Source of the DNA: Protonemura montana
Taxonomy: Eukaryota > Arthropoda > Insecta > Plecoptera > Nemouridae
NCBI GenBank assembly: GCA_947568835.1
Contig: OX387605.1
Location: 5,084,001-5,148,000, forward strand
Length of the DNA: 64,000 nt
Direction of reading: 5' to 3'
The notes below the pieces were generated by a model. It was given only the letters and a program-made list of their open reading frames with translations, searched no databases and was not told the DNA's origin. A program made the position numbers and the translations under genes. Below, piece by piece: positions 21,329-33,689 of the stretch (the stretch's first letter is position 1; the number at the start of each line of letters is the position of its first letter).

Positions 21329-24300
21329 CTGCAATGGAAACAAGTGCGATCTTTAAAACCTCATCGATCAAAATTACAACTTCCAGGACTGTGAGCCTTA
21401 GAAAAGGCTTCTATAATTAATAAATCAAAATCAAACTTTATACTGTAGATGGTCGACTTTTTTACCGCTGAAAGAAAAGATGGTCTGATTAATGAATCAA
21501 GTCACAAGTTGTAAAGATTCTTTAGAGGATTTGGATGTCTCCTGGTTACAATAACCAAGGCAGAGAAGGTAGCAAAAAAGAAGACTGAAAACCGAACGAA
21601 GAAGAGAAACTACAGTCAACTCGGCGCGGTAAAAACTAAAAAGCAAATCTGTCGAGGGAGCAGGGACAAAACAACACATTGGAAAGAATAAGCCGAGCTA
21701 GTTTTTTTTTCTCTCCCCGTGTTCTCCGAATGTACATTGGACAAACACATCTCGCTACCGGATCTCGCGCAGTGTCATCAATCAGCTGGCACGCAGAGAA
21801 AGAGATTGCTGGATTGTCGGTTGTTACTACACACTTTACTCTTTGCTGAGAAGGCGATCCGGCGTCGGGCGTCGCGACGGCAGCATCGTAGGCGTAGCGG
21901 CGCCACGGTGGCGTTGACTCGACCGGAATAATAGATTCGATTAGAAAGATTCTCGGTAATGACAACAACAAATTTGAGTCTTGGAGTCAGGCGACGTGCT
22001 ATTCAAGCTGTTTTATAAAAAATAGCGCAGCTAGCAAGGTTAAAAATATCGTCCACAACATTGAATTGGTTGTTCGGTAATTCGTATATAGTGATGTTTC
22101 ACTAATGTTACTCTCATTACTTCAACCATTAAAGTCTGAACCATGCAGCTGACATTTTCAACCCTCTGCAATCGCCTTCAACTGCAAAATGCAACCCGCA
22201 CGCCATTTGAAGCGTATGCTTTAATTTGAAACTCCTAGCAAATTGCGGCTCAACCATATTTTAGAACAGAACCTCTCACAGATATGGTTGTGAACAATGG
22301 TTTAGTGTTCTTGGTGATCATTTGCGCCCCCTAAATTTCACAACCTTGCCTATTAGGCACAAATGAGCTACCATGCACATTTTCGACCCTTAAAGTTACA
22401 GTATCGTTGAATGTTGGCTGCCAATTTACGATCACTGCGCGAATAAAACCTTTGGTCACGTGCTTATAATTTTAGCCGTCGTGCCACATTTCACTCGTTA
22501 ATGTTAATCAATGCGAAAACGCCCCTAGCCATGTAATAAAATTCGTTAAAAAGGTATTATCACCTCGGCAGAATTTAAATAAAATAATAAAATATACCCC
22601 GGAGGAATTAAAACTGTTGGATTGCATTTTCATCGCAATTGCGCGTTAGTGATGCGCATCCGTGCGGAAAGGTGTGAAGGTGTAATGCCAGTGGCGTCGA
22701 CTGGCTTCTAATTACCTCAGTGGCGACTTGCGTGAGAGTTATTGTTATGAGTTATTGTAAAAACGCTCGGCAAAAGGCAATAGCGTGGTAAAACCTAAAA
22801 AACCATGTGAAATAGCAGAAATACCACTAATCAGAGCCCCATATAATGCTTAAAAAAAGCTAATTTGACCTTCAGTGCGTAGACCAGCTTTAAGCCATGC
22901 GCAATACGCAATTGCTTCTTTCGTTGGTTGATTTTCAGCTTCTTGATAATACCGTTGAGAACAAATCATACATGAAACAAATCAGTGAGTGCAACTAGTT
23001 TTAATGAGCATGCTCTCAACTCAAACAACAAAATAGTTAAGTATTTTCAAAGTTTCTGGTAGAGAAGTTACGACAAGACCTAAAGACTGCACGAAGAAAC
23101 ATCTTATTTAAATTGTGCTGTAATCTCAGTCCGCCGCCGCAAGTACTACATAGCAAGTACGTGCATGGAATAAGGGTTTATTTATAAACTAAATTAAAAG
23201 TGAACAGAATATATGCGTGATTATAAAGATATCAATCGGCTGGAATTAAAAATTGCAGTCAAAGTTGAACCAACAAGCTGACACAATAGTTGAACCTTTC
23301 ATCCACGTTGAAGATAAATAAATATTCATTATGCAAGCTTACTTCGGTTTACCTGTTTCATGCAAGACCCAAAGTGAGATCGGTCAAAGGTTAACATACC
23401 TGTAACAGGCATGAAATATTTCAACAAACAGAAATAAATATTCATTGTGCAAAGACTTCATCAGTTTTCCAATTTCTAACCGTCGACGCCAATCACCGGA
23501 CTAAACTGGAGTGACAACCAGTAACATGTCTATTCACTGCCAGCTTTCTGGTCTACTACGGTACCCTCTTCTTTGATGAACTTTGATGAATAACCAAGAT
23601 GAACCCCACTGTGACAAAAGACAAAGCTGACATCAAGTTTACTATTACCCGAAATGAGCTCGATGTCAGGAATTCGGTTTATCTACCGCACGATATTGTT
23701 CAGCGTCTTGTTCAGGCTCCTGCGTGGTAGTAGGATGCTGTAAGATATCACTCCACGCACGGTTAAAAGCTCACCAAAGATCAAGATGCATTCGAGGAGT
23801 GAAAGACGTCACGAAGCGTGGACATGTTTAAAGTAACCCAATCCTTGCTGAACAGTACAAATCATCACTAGAAAGAATGTTGTTTGTGTTTCTATTATAA
23901 TATTCAAATATAATTATAGCCATAGGGGGTGGAAAATGCAGTAGAAATCTCAAGAGAAACGTGTTATTACCTGCTTTTAATTGTGTGGATAACAACTGGA
24001 TTTGTCTGTGGACTTCCTTGTTTCAGTAGCATACTTGGAATTATCTCGAATGAATATAATTCAGAGTGAATTTTTGTTCTTGTGTTTAATTATTTTACTT
24101 CCCATGTAAGTGCATCTGATAGTTGCATGTCGTTTTACCGCTATGTTGTAGATAAGAGTACCGAATAAGTATTTCATTTTATTTTCAATTTTTTCTTTAA
24201 AACGCAACAAGTCTAAGAGTGCTTTAGACCAAACGATAAAGTGTGTCATTACTGAAGTTACGCTGTACCTTGCAAACCTCTTACGCACCGGGGTGTAATG

Positions 24301-25193
24301 TTTTAGTACCCCATTTGTAATGGTTTATTGTTGCTGAACACGAATGCTTATTATTAAACTTTTTGATAAAAACTATTCATTTATTTCCCTCTTGTATGTT
24401 TTAAAAAGTATGTAAGCAGATAAAATGCAGATAGTGTAATGCATGGTTACATGCGAAATATGAAGAAAACTTTAAAGCAGACAGCTTATTTTCGAAGCGT
24501 GTCTTTGTAATGTTTTGTTCTGGACAAAATCAATTTGTTTATTGCTATGGGATGTATACAGACTGCAAATTGGGCGTCCTTTGAAGACACGGTTTGAAGA
24601 TCGCATCCTGTTAGCGATGATCGCGCGAAAATTCTGCAGATTCTCAATCATATGGAAGCCTGGCAAGAAACAAACATTGAAAATGTTTCAAACCTGCAAG
24701 CGAATCGCACGTTTTTATCTTTAGTTTAACATAAAAACAAATATGCGTGTCTCATTCCCTCACTCTTTGTAGCCTGACAGGTATGTAATTATCATCGTTC
24801 GTTTCTTTTTCTTTATCTTGCCGGTGTCCGGTAATTGCACTGCTTGGTCGCACGAAAGAATGGCGACTGTACTGCACGGGAGTACTCGGTGCGGTGCACG
24901 GAGTACACCCTGGCATTCGGACACTAGCATACACTGTTGGTTTGCACCCACGGTTGGCACCCGTTTAAAATTATACGGCATGGTGTACCTGCTAAGGGAC
25001 ATGAACAACAAAAGTGTATAATTGAAAGTCGAAAGAAAATTGTCGGTGGCAAAGTTGAAAAGTCGATTCTAAACGCCATCAAAGTTGGTATTTTGCAGCC
25101 TTCGTTCAATGGAAAGAACTCTTTTGTAGCACCAAGTACCTCTCGTCAAAGAAACGCAGATAGGTCGTTTTATGTCAAATTAACATAAAAAAT
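21329..25193. other. Intergenic or intronic DNA, no supported gene
   Basis: AT-rich sequence with no recognisable coding region on either strand. It includes a spaced direct repeat (23316-23336 and 23432-23452) and a GC-richer patch near 21840-21930. Short frames here have no domain similarity that I can see. Confidence 0.5.
23316..23452. repeat. Spaced 21-bp direct repeat
   Basis: AAATAAATATTCATT(A/G)TGCAA occurs at 23316-23336 and again at 23432-23452, 20 of 21 bases matching, 116 bp apart. Weaker similarity (CTTCGGTTT-like and CTTCATCAGTTT) follows each copy. It may be a decayed tandem duplication. Confidence 0.6.
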
Positions 25194-25382
25194 AACCTAT
25201 AACCAATGATGGTTTTTAGACTCATGTCTTCTTGATTTATCCTTAGCACTAGTTTTAATAAAAACTATTTGAAATGGGTTTTGAATGCTGACAACTAAAT
25301 TTCCCTGATAGAGGAAATTTAGTTCTCCTTTACCTAGCATTCAAAACCCATTTCAAATAGTTTTTATTAAACCTATAACCAA
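25194..25382 (+). mobile_element. Hairpin retroelement copy 1 with 13-bp target duplication (Penelope-like?)
   Basis: A 163-bp element (25207-25369) flanked by the exact 13-bp direct repeat AACCTATAACCAA at 25194-25206 and 25370-25382. It starts TGATGGTT, has a one-sided extension of about 45 bp, then near-perfect inverted arms: 25252-25289 pairs with 25336-25372 with one base missing. An inner stem (AACTAAATTTCC with GGAAATTTAGTT) surrounds the loop. The second copy at 28639-29006 shares the same two ends in opposite orientation at a different target. Inverted terminal repeats with a single-sided extension and long variable duplications fit Penelope-like elements; a hairpin SINE or a foldback derivative is also possible. 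Confidence 0.6.
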
Positions 25383-25697
25383 ATTTATTAAATTTAAATT
25401 AAGCATTTTAAATCTTAAAAACGGTAAGCAAATAAACACAGTAAGCAGGCCTAGAACAGAAAAAAACATTTTTTTTCAAAATTATATCCAGCAATGTTCA
25501 TGCTCAGCGAGCCTTTGGAAAGCTGGGAAAATTTTGTTAGTTTCAGGTGACAAAAATGCATAAAAATGTAGCAATGTAATTCATGTGGTTGTCCATGCTT
25601 AAAATTCAAAACAATATTTCTGAAATGTGTGAAGCTCTGAGGAGTGATTCGTGAACTCCCACTAAAATCTTCGAGTACCACACATTGGGAAACACTG
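25383..25697 (-). mobile_element. hAT-type terminus, probably a truncated non-autonomous element
   Basis: On the minus strand, starting at 25697, the sequence begins CAGTGTTTCCCAATGTGTGG and continues into GGTACTCGAAG, the classic opening of hAT-family terminal repeats (CAGTG...; 'GGGAAACACTG' at the other end). The eight bases beyond it on the plus strand are CCCACCAT, a possible 8-bp target duplication. I find no matching CAGTG end or second CCCACCAT to the left, and the hairpin element ends at 25382, so the left boundary given here is arbitrary. The 84-codon minus frame (25451-25705) shows no transposase motif. Confidence 0.4.
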
Positions 25698-26927
25698 CCC
25701 ACCATTGATAGCAGCTCGTGAATGACATTTCGCTGATGATTTTAGAGATAGGATTTCAAAATCATTTTTATATCTGCACAAACAATTCCAAGATTTTCAT
25801 AATTGGTAGAAAAATTCTTTCAATCGCTCGAAAACAAAAACACCTTGACATGACAACCCTTTCAGAGCGGCAGGAAAATGTCAGACATTTTTTCAGATGA
25901 TTTGTAGTGTTTTTAAAAATGACATTTGTCCCACCCATCAACTCAAAACGACCGGTGGCGCCTCTGCTTGGAAAAGTGCGTTCTCTCGCTGAACGGAGAA
26001 CATGTACGCCACGAAATACGTTTTACAGTTTTTTTTTCAAAGCGGACTGGTCAGTATAATTGATTAGGCGGGTATGAAATTCGAATAACACAGAGCACGT
26101 CTTGCTCGTATGCACATTTTTACATCGTTTAACATATTTTCACCCACGTGGTCGTTTTTGTATTCATTCTGAGAAGGGTTCAGACTCGGAGTAAATTGCA
26201 GGTGGAAGACACTTGGTGGTGTTGGTAACCAAACAAAGGTAGAAGGATGGATTGACGCCCATAATAATTATATCGTCTGAACCTCGTTCTTCACGCGTCC
26301 AATTCTATTCTTCCCATTCGAAGAAAACGACATGGAAATGGCACGAGAGTCGTCGTACACTGCCCAGCCTCATTTTAAGGACCTCTAGCGTTTAGCTTTA
26401 GGTTTAGTTGTTAATAACAGTGACTTTACTTTAACATTACTGCTCCGTTTTTTGTCTGAAAATAATAGTCTTTTGTCATTTTGGTTTTCTACCGAGAATT
26501 TTTGTTTTTAATCAAGATATCAGCAATGTGTCGCCCGTATAATTCTCATCATAAAGAGAATTCATGGAACTAGTCGTGGCTGCAACGTGACATCTTGTTA
26601 AGACGTGCTGAAAAGAGACGCTATGTTGCAGGAGCCAGGAGGCTGTAGACTTTGATGATGTCCCCCGCAGCCGACAGTTCCGACAATAATGCCCGCTATA
26701 AAGTGAAGTGTACTCGGTCTCGATTCTCAATCTGTGCGACTCATCCCCAGGAATTTGTCAGCACAAAACTCGAACAAATCGTGTCAAATTGGACCGAGAA
26801 TTTAATTGATTTACATAACCTTTTAGCTTATCGCGCTCGATTCTAATGGAAAATACCAACATGACGCGTTGGATTTTCACGTTCGACAATAATTCAAATT
26901 ATATCTAGTCACGTCTTTGATGAGTTT

Positions 26928-26962
26928 AACTACATCACACGATTCAATCGTGTGATGTAGTT
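26928..26962. repeat. Perfect 35-bp odd palindrome (17-bp arms, 1-nt spacer)
   Basis: AACTACATCACACGATT, a single C, then the exact reverse complement AATCGTGTGATGTAGTT. The match stops cleanly at both ends. It could extrude as a cruciform or fold as an RNA hairpin, though a one-base loop is too small to close without opening inner pairs. Confidence 0.95.
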
Positions 26963-27266
26963 GTGCTCTGCACCACTACCAACCGCCGCAGCGCGACAAA
27001 AAGCTTGCTTCCAGCTCTGCTTTTGGACTTCACAGAGTTTTTCACAAAGGAACCGTGCACAATATCACTGTTACACAATTGCTCACCGAGAATTTGTTTG
27101 CCTAGCTTGCGTTTTTCATCAATTTTAAAAAACCACGATAGCTAGAAAGAAAATGTCCACTTTCAATTCTTCGACAGTGTCAATGTACCAGCACAACGTC
27201 AACAAACTCATCTCATAAATTAAAACAAAAGTAAGTTAACACATAACTAGAAGGTATGCATAAACG

Positions 27267-27298
27267 CGAGTACCGAGTACCGAGCTCCGAGATCCGAG
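27267..27298. repeat. 7-bp tandem repeat
   Basis: CGAGTAC, CGAGTAC, CGAGCTC, CGAGATC, then CGAG: four units with a fixed CGAG and varying last three bases. Further CCGAGA text follows within 20 bp. Confidence 0.8.
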
Positions 27299-28638
27299 AA
27301 ACAACCCCCGAGACACTCGGCGAATCCGGCCACGGCGTTATCCTGCCCCATGCCATGTTTCCAAACCTCATTAATCTAAATTAAACCTGTACCGAGGCAC
27401 ACTCACTAATTACAACTAACTGGTATCCGATTAGCACTATAACGTCATGCCACAGGCACAGAGGCCCGAGTGGCACAAATACGGTGCCGCGTTGATGACG
27501 ATCATAATCATGATGCAGGCGAAGAATAAGACTAGGTAATGATTTTTCATTCGTCACTCGTCGACGCTGCCACCCCCAGCAACAAAGGGCGCTAAGGCCG
27601 AGACGCTGCGCCGCGAGAGAAGGACAACTTCAAAGTCACAAATCACGACTGGATAATGAAACAGCATTGAGCTTAGTCACCGAAAATAAGCTGTAGCTCG
27701 TTTGAAGCCGAGTTTTCATATCAATTAGATGAAGATCAGCCTTCTTAGGGCGGTAGTGCAGCACCAAAAAGGACGTGACCTCCATCGAAATGTGTTTGTT
27801 AAAATTGTTTTATTTCAGGACATTGCCTTTGTGACTAAAAGTCGTTAAGAACCCAACTTTTTTACTTTTATTTGATTAGACGCCTTGTAAACGTGTTGGT
27901 GCGTTTTTTTTTAAATTGCTATTATTACCCCGATCCCTAAAGTCACGTAAAGAGTTTAAAAACGAGCTATTTTATACTAAATCGAATAAATGATTCTCTC
28001 CACCGATTTGATCATTTATATCTTGTGCGTCCAAATCCTATTAGCAATTAGTATTAAACTATTTGCTTTCCATTGTTTACGAATCACATTACGTACTTCA
28101 ATAATAAATAACCATGATACAAACCAAATAATTCCATTTGTACACATATGTGGCGCCTGATCGAAAGTGCTGTGAATATGCATTTAACGTTCATTGAATG
28201 GATTTCAAACAGACTGCTCATAAGGTGTTGGATACAAAGTAAACCATGTGATTAAATAGCGCGAGCCACCGAAATGCGAGTCCAAATTGGAATCTGTCAC
28301 AGGTCTCGCCTTCAGTCGACTACTGCAGTGCGGTGGTCCAATGTTATCTTTTACTAGTGTTTATCTGCCGGATCAAACGACTGGTGCAACCCCTAAAAAG
28401 CTCATTGACAAGTAGATATTCGTGTGTGATTTTGTTGATGTTGGTGTACCGCAACGGGACGCTCCAGGGCAGTCCCGACCGCTACGCTCCTGTATCCCCG
28501 ATGAGAACTCGGACAGATGACAAGCAGTGAATAGCCCAATAGCGTACTTAGAGCCGTACGAACAGAGAGTGCAGCATAATCGCTTCAAACCACCGTCATA
28601 AATAGCAAAAAAATCAAAGTATTCGACATTTAGATAGC

Positions 28639-29006
28639 TAATAAATCTTTTTACAAAAACTATTTAAACTGGGTAATGAATGCTAAGTGAATTGAACAAC
28701 AAAATGATTTATTTTTATATTAATTTATATGATATGAATGATATATATATTTATATTTAATTGATTATTTTATTTAGATGCAATTAGGATGCTTGAACTG
28801 GGTTATAATTTTGTGTGGTTCTTTTGTTATCGGAAAATTGCCGGGACTGCTTTTACCCTTGATAAAGTTACAGGTACAAGTTACGAAACGTTAGGGAAAT
28901 TTAGTTATTATTCACTTAGCATTCAAAACCCAGTTTAAATAGTTTTTGTAAAAACTAGTGCTAAGGTTAGATAAAAAAGACATAACTATCATAATAAATC
29001 TTTTTA
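28639..29006 (-). mobile_element. Hairpin retroelement copy 2 with 15-bp target duplication (Penelope-like?)
   Basis: A 338-bp element (28654-28991) in the opposite orientation to the copy at 25.2 kb. The 15-bp direct repeat TAATAAATCTTTTTA lies at 28639-28653 and 28992-29006. Read on the minus strand it begins TGATAGTTATGTCTT, has the same extension (CCTTAGCACTAGTTTT) as copy 1, then inverted arms (28648-28691 with 28911-28954). The two copies differ in internal length: this one holds an AT-rich stretch and a unique segment near 28800-28900. Shared termini plus different, differently sized target duplications show that this is a real mobile family. The length of the duplications argues for target-primed reverse transcription rather than a cut-and-paste transposase. 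Confidence 0.6.
28856..28896 (+). ncRNA. Possible decayed hammerhead ribozyme in hairpin element copy 2
   Basis: CCCTTGATAAAG is followed by GTTAC, an 8-nt loop, GTTAC again (a stem with one U-U mismatch), then GAAACGTTA and GGG. This follows the hammerhead order stem I, CUGANGA box, stem II, GAAA, minimal stem III, cleavage site, stem I. Compared with the CUGAUGA core two bases differ (C to T and G to A), both deamination-type changes, so it would be inactive. Hammerheads with very short stem III are known from Penelope-like elements. The fit is by eye only. Confidence 0.25.
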
Positions 29007-32000
29007 TTAGCAATAATAATGCTAGCCAGGTTGAAAGAATGTAGATACTATTGTTAGTACAATTGCTCGCTTGTAAATCGTCCACGTTAAAGCAGATTCA
29101 TTTGATTGACCAGGAGAATTTCCTCAATAAATAAGTAATAAAGAAAAATTGAGAGTGGTATTGGACGATCCCGATGTATTACATTTATTGGGCGTACGTG
29201 CTTATCGATATTGAGTATTATTTAAATACCGAGATCCGATTGCTGAGAATAATTTGCTCCCATGAACTAAACATGCCTGCATTTACTCAAAGCTGAGGGC
29301 GAGTAATCCATGTCATAGACCACGCATAAACGCAGATTTAATACAATAAACGCTCGTCTGATTCGGTACAAATTGCTAAGCCGCCTTTTAATTTGCATTA
29401 ACATACATTCGAAATAAATGCATTGCATGCTGCAGTTTGTTAATGCATGTGAAATGCATACTACTGTGATAATAAACAAAATAACGTATTATCACGTGCA
29501 TCCATTATTGACTAACACATAGAGAGGAAAGTGACCCAATAACATTATCTACTGGCATGTGTATGCACATGCATGTACAAATTAACATGCAATGTATAGA
29601 GCATTAAGGCAGACAAGACAAAATTCATGTTAAAACAGTGCGTCGTTAAACTCCAATAATCAATCAGGCAAAATTTCCCGGTTTTTCAAGTACTTTTGGA
29701 ATGATTTTTTGAAAATCTAACAATGTTGAACACAATTTATCCATCAATCGAATTCCTTTTCATGCTTATGCATCAACAAAATTATGTAAATTACATAATA
29801 ATTTCCTTAATTTAAATATCTAGCCGTCTCGAGGCCTGCGGCCAAGTTGGAAACTTCAGGAGAGCGAGCATTGGACTATAATTCGAAATGAAATTAGTGA
29901 ATTGTTTGGTCCCCGAAGGCACACAACAATGTTATTAGATATTACACTGATTAGTCGATTTGAGCTAAAACTCTTTGGCTGTGATAGATGTTTATCATAG
30001 AAGAAAACACCAGCCATTACGGATGCGCTTATTTTTCTAAAAATAAACGTGGCAACACTGAATTACCAGACGTCTCCGTTTATTTGGTTTATTTGCCGTC
30101 AAATAAAAAATAAAAATAAAAATACATCCTATTTCCACACATGAATGCTATAAAATACAATAGCTTGACAAGGTATCTAATTACGAGACTTTTTTACAAA
30201 AATATATACAACGTAAAATAACCATTAGGTATGCGTTTCCATTTTTGTTCCCGGGCAATCGTTGTCATTTTTCCCGTCCCATGCGGACCTGGCTTCAGTC
30301 GCTGCAAGCGCATAATGCACCTCTGCGATTTGCACAACCGACTGCACTTGCATTCACCGATCGGACGGTCGTTTCCCGGGGCACTTTTAATACATAATAC
30401 TGCCCTTTACCGCATATATAACCACTTTTTCAAATAGACAAACAAAAAATAATTCTCCTAACTGAAAAATATACCAACAATAAAATTAAAAATGTCAGTC
30501 GTTCTAAATGCTGCCAGCGGCAGTCAATGGTCACACAGTATTTCTACCCAAAGATATAACCCGGTGCATCCTATTTCCTAACCCCAACGCTTTCTCTGGC
30601 CATACGCTTTCTCCTCAAGGAAACACGATAACATCATACATTTATAACGAGTTTGGACGAGGAGCACCCTTAAGGTCAAAGCGTAATTACGCGGGGAAAA
30701 TCCTTACCTTCCTCATCCTCATTTTCCACATTGATAACCGCTAACCTATAACATCCCATCTTCCACCATTACACAATACATACTCAATGTACCACACTAA
30801 TAGCATAGCACTCGGCTACAAGAAGTTACCCATACCATACTGATATTTCTATTAGAAACCACGAGAACAAGAGAGCTGGCTGAGCGGCGGCGAACTGGCG
30901 TCTTTGTAAGTTGTAAGTTTAATTAGGGTGTAATCAAGTGGAAACGAATGGTTCGGTTACCCAGCAGGGCAAAAGGGAAAACTAAACGCATAGCGCTCAA
31001 GCCCTGACCTGGCCCAGACTAGCCCAGCGCAGCTCCTGGTTTTCCATATAATGCGACTTATCTCCCCGAGAATGAGACAGCTAGAGGAGCTATACGTACC
31101 CTCAGCCAGCAACTTTGCTTTACATATGCAGGAATTCTCGTCGCTTCCGATTTTCTGCTTAAGACCTCTGATACCCTATAGTTTATCCTACATGCCGATA
31201 ACCGTATTGCCCTATTACGTTTTTGTACATGGCCAGAGCGAAGAGGCGATTCCTTAAATTATTCATGAATGCATAACTCCCAAATACAGTCAGAAAAGCG
31301 TCGCTAAAAATGTCATGAGTACTACTTTATTTGGTTACAATACTCGAGTTATTCACTTGTTGCCAGCCTCTCAAAGTCATCTACCTAACAATTACTGTCA
31401 AAGGGGTTTACAGCGTGCATGATGCTGCATAAAATATTTCGATGCAGTTCTATAAGATCTGCTCGGTTTCGTCAGAGTTCTCCCATGTATTTCACTAGCG
31501 CTCGCAGCGGATGGTTCTTCAGTAATCCGAGCCCGATGAGTCGCACGGGTACAGTAGACTAACTATACGGGAGCGCCCCCTGTGGCACGGTACGCGTACT
31601 TCCTTGGTGTTTGGAACCCAATCCCAGCCCATATCCTAAACCAGGAGAGCTCATTTTGTGGCTTAGCCTAAACCTTGATACTCGCTGCTGCTTGCGTCGC
31701 GTCGCGTATCTTTAAATTTATCTTGAATTTAAAACGGTGAGATGAGGGATTAGTCAAAAAGCTACGAGGGGATAGATACATTTCATGACCCAAATCATAG
31801 TTCCTTCTTATTCTGGTCTTACTTTATCAAGGGTTGAGGGCTGGGACCGTGGAAACGCGCGAAAGAACTGATAAGGTTCGCTCGAATTGTAAATGTGTAA
31901 TATGCAAAATGCATATTAGAGATTCAGATTGGTTCAAATCCAGTGCAAAGTGAACTTCGGTGCAGCGGAATTACGAGTACAGAGACTGGAATAAAGTACC

Positions 32001-32816
32001 TGTTGATTAAAATGATAAAGCTTTAAAGTGTGTACACCAAAAAAAAAGACATTCGAGATTTGAACTTTGAAGTAATTAAACCTCTTTGCACTGCAATCTG
32101 GTGTTGAGGGTGCATTAAATCTCTGTCCAATCTTGCCGAGGAATATGACACGGTAAATAATTCACAGTGTTTGAAAATATTAATCATGCTGTCAAATATA
32201 TAATGTACGCGTCCAAATAATTGTTTTTCTCTACATATATATATAGTGACGCTCTAGCCAACTATTTATTTTTCGTTGATGGAAACTGTTATTTTAATAT
32301 AAAAAGTACGTACAAGTCAATTTTAAACCAACTACCATTGCGAGCTGAAAATTGCCAGAGCTGTACGCTACGTCCCCTGGATTATAAAACGCACGGCATT
32401 TTCATTTCAGGCAACCAAAAAACCAGAAAACAAAATGATAAACGATTTTCTACTTAGAATCGGAAAGCGAAATTAAAAATTATTTCATTTTCAAAGAAAT
32501 GTGCTTTAAACTTTGTTAAAAATGATATATGTATACATATATTACACAAATTCACATGGTAAATAATAATTTGAACTTTTCTGGGAAAAGCTAATTGATA
32601 CCCATGCCGACAACCGGTGGCGGTGCCCTTTAATGACTTGTGTTGATTTTCGACATGTTTACTTTGGAGCACATTTAATCAATATTTTGATATAATTATA
32701 AAGCACAGCCTTCACCGGTGGCTTCTGGTGATGCAATCACTGGGGTGATTTTTTTCATTGCCGTCGGCGTCATCGAGTTCTATCCCTACACTAGAGCTCT
32801 GCCGACTCGTGTTTCT

Positions 32817-32842
32817 ATCTGTCTGTCTGTCTGTTTGTTTGT
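32817..32842. repeat. (TCTG)n/(TTTG)n microsatellite
   Basis: Tetranucleotide run TCTG repeated about four times, drifting into TTTG units and ending near GTCTATTC. Confidence 0.8.
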
Positions 32843-33430
32843 CTATTCGTGTTTGCGAGACTCAGCGTGGCGAGTTGTGGTGACATCGATCACTCTTCGA
32901 CCAGACTGTTTACCTTTGCTCGCGTCTCTCAACGCCAACAAAGCAGTTCCTCTCCGCCAAGATGAAATCAAAATCTAGTTATCTTTTGATTACAGTTTCA
33001 AATCAACTGAAAAAAATTAATACTGGAGATTCTGTTGCAGAAAAACTAATAGTTTTCATTTCTGAAATGACGTGGAATTCATTCGAAATCCCATTTCCGA
33101 GCAAAAAAAAACAAATCGCTTTCGTGAAAAGTAGTGGTGCCACCATTTGAGAATCATGGCACCTCCACCAAATCTTTAAATACAAATAGTGTTCGTTATT
33201 TGGTTCTTCGTTTGCCAGCAGCCAACCACTCTTAAGACTCGCAATTCTGAGGCAAAAAGAATGCTACATCAACACGACACACTTTCTTGAAAACGTCTCA
33301 GACCTCCGAAAATCCCCCGACGCCCACCTCCCGTCGCTGCTCTTGAAAACAATGTCCATTAAACATGTGATTTGAGTGCAAACTCTTCTGTGTATGCCCG
33401 CAGTGGGAGCAGCAAGCGAGTGGGGAAAAC

Positions 33431-33474
33431 CAGGACGAACCAGGACGAACCAGGACAAACCAGGACGAACCAGG
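33431..33474. repeat. 10-bp tandem repeat CAGGACGAAC
   Basis: Four head-to-tail units (third is CAGGACAAAC) plus CAGG. It inserts a repeated Ser-Trp-Phe/Val-Leu-Val-Arg-type peptide into the small minus frames 33264-33458 and 33298-33498, which are therefore unlikely genes. Confidence 0.9.
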
Positions 33475-33671
33475 GCACGGTAACGGAAAGCCGAGCAAGC
33501 GCCTGGATAACGCCGGCCGGGAGTGATCCTTAGGGACAGCGATGGAGAAGATTTACTGAGGTTCCGGGCCCTCCCTTTCCTGGTTCATTAGTCATTATAC
33601 GGGCAGACCGCACGTCTGACGCATCTTAACCCTAGTACCGGGTCATGCAGCGCCGCCGTCGCGCTCTCTAC

Positions 33672-33689
33672 GTCGGCGTCGGCGTCGGC
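33672..33689. repeat. GTCGGC hexamer repeat
   Basis: Three GTCGGC units in a CpG-rich patch (33645-33740). Similar GTCGAC/GCCGAC hexamers occur at 43815-43844 and near 62400-62450. Confidence 0.7.

Larger units (their letters stand above)
25698..28638. other. Intergenic or intronic DNA, no supported gene
   Basis: No recognised gene. It contains the perfect palindrome at 26928-26962, the 7-bp repeat at 27267-27298 and several GC-richer patches (27300-27640, 28440-28530). The frame near 28333-28530 is short and has no splice context that I trust. Confidence 0.5.

Noticed and set aside
31850-31885. AGAACTGATAAGG, 13 bases shared with the miR-184 mature sequence
   Set aside because: Flanking bases do not match the conserved microRNA (GGAC and the 3' GGC are absent) and the upstream arm does not pair well enough for a precursor hairpin.
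31925-31945. GGTTCAAATCCAG, similar to a tRNA or SINE B box
   Set aside because: No A box at the right distance and no acceptor or anticodon stem can be drawn.
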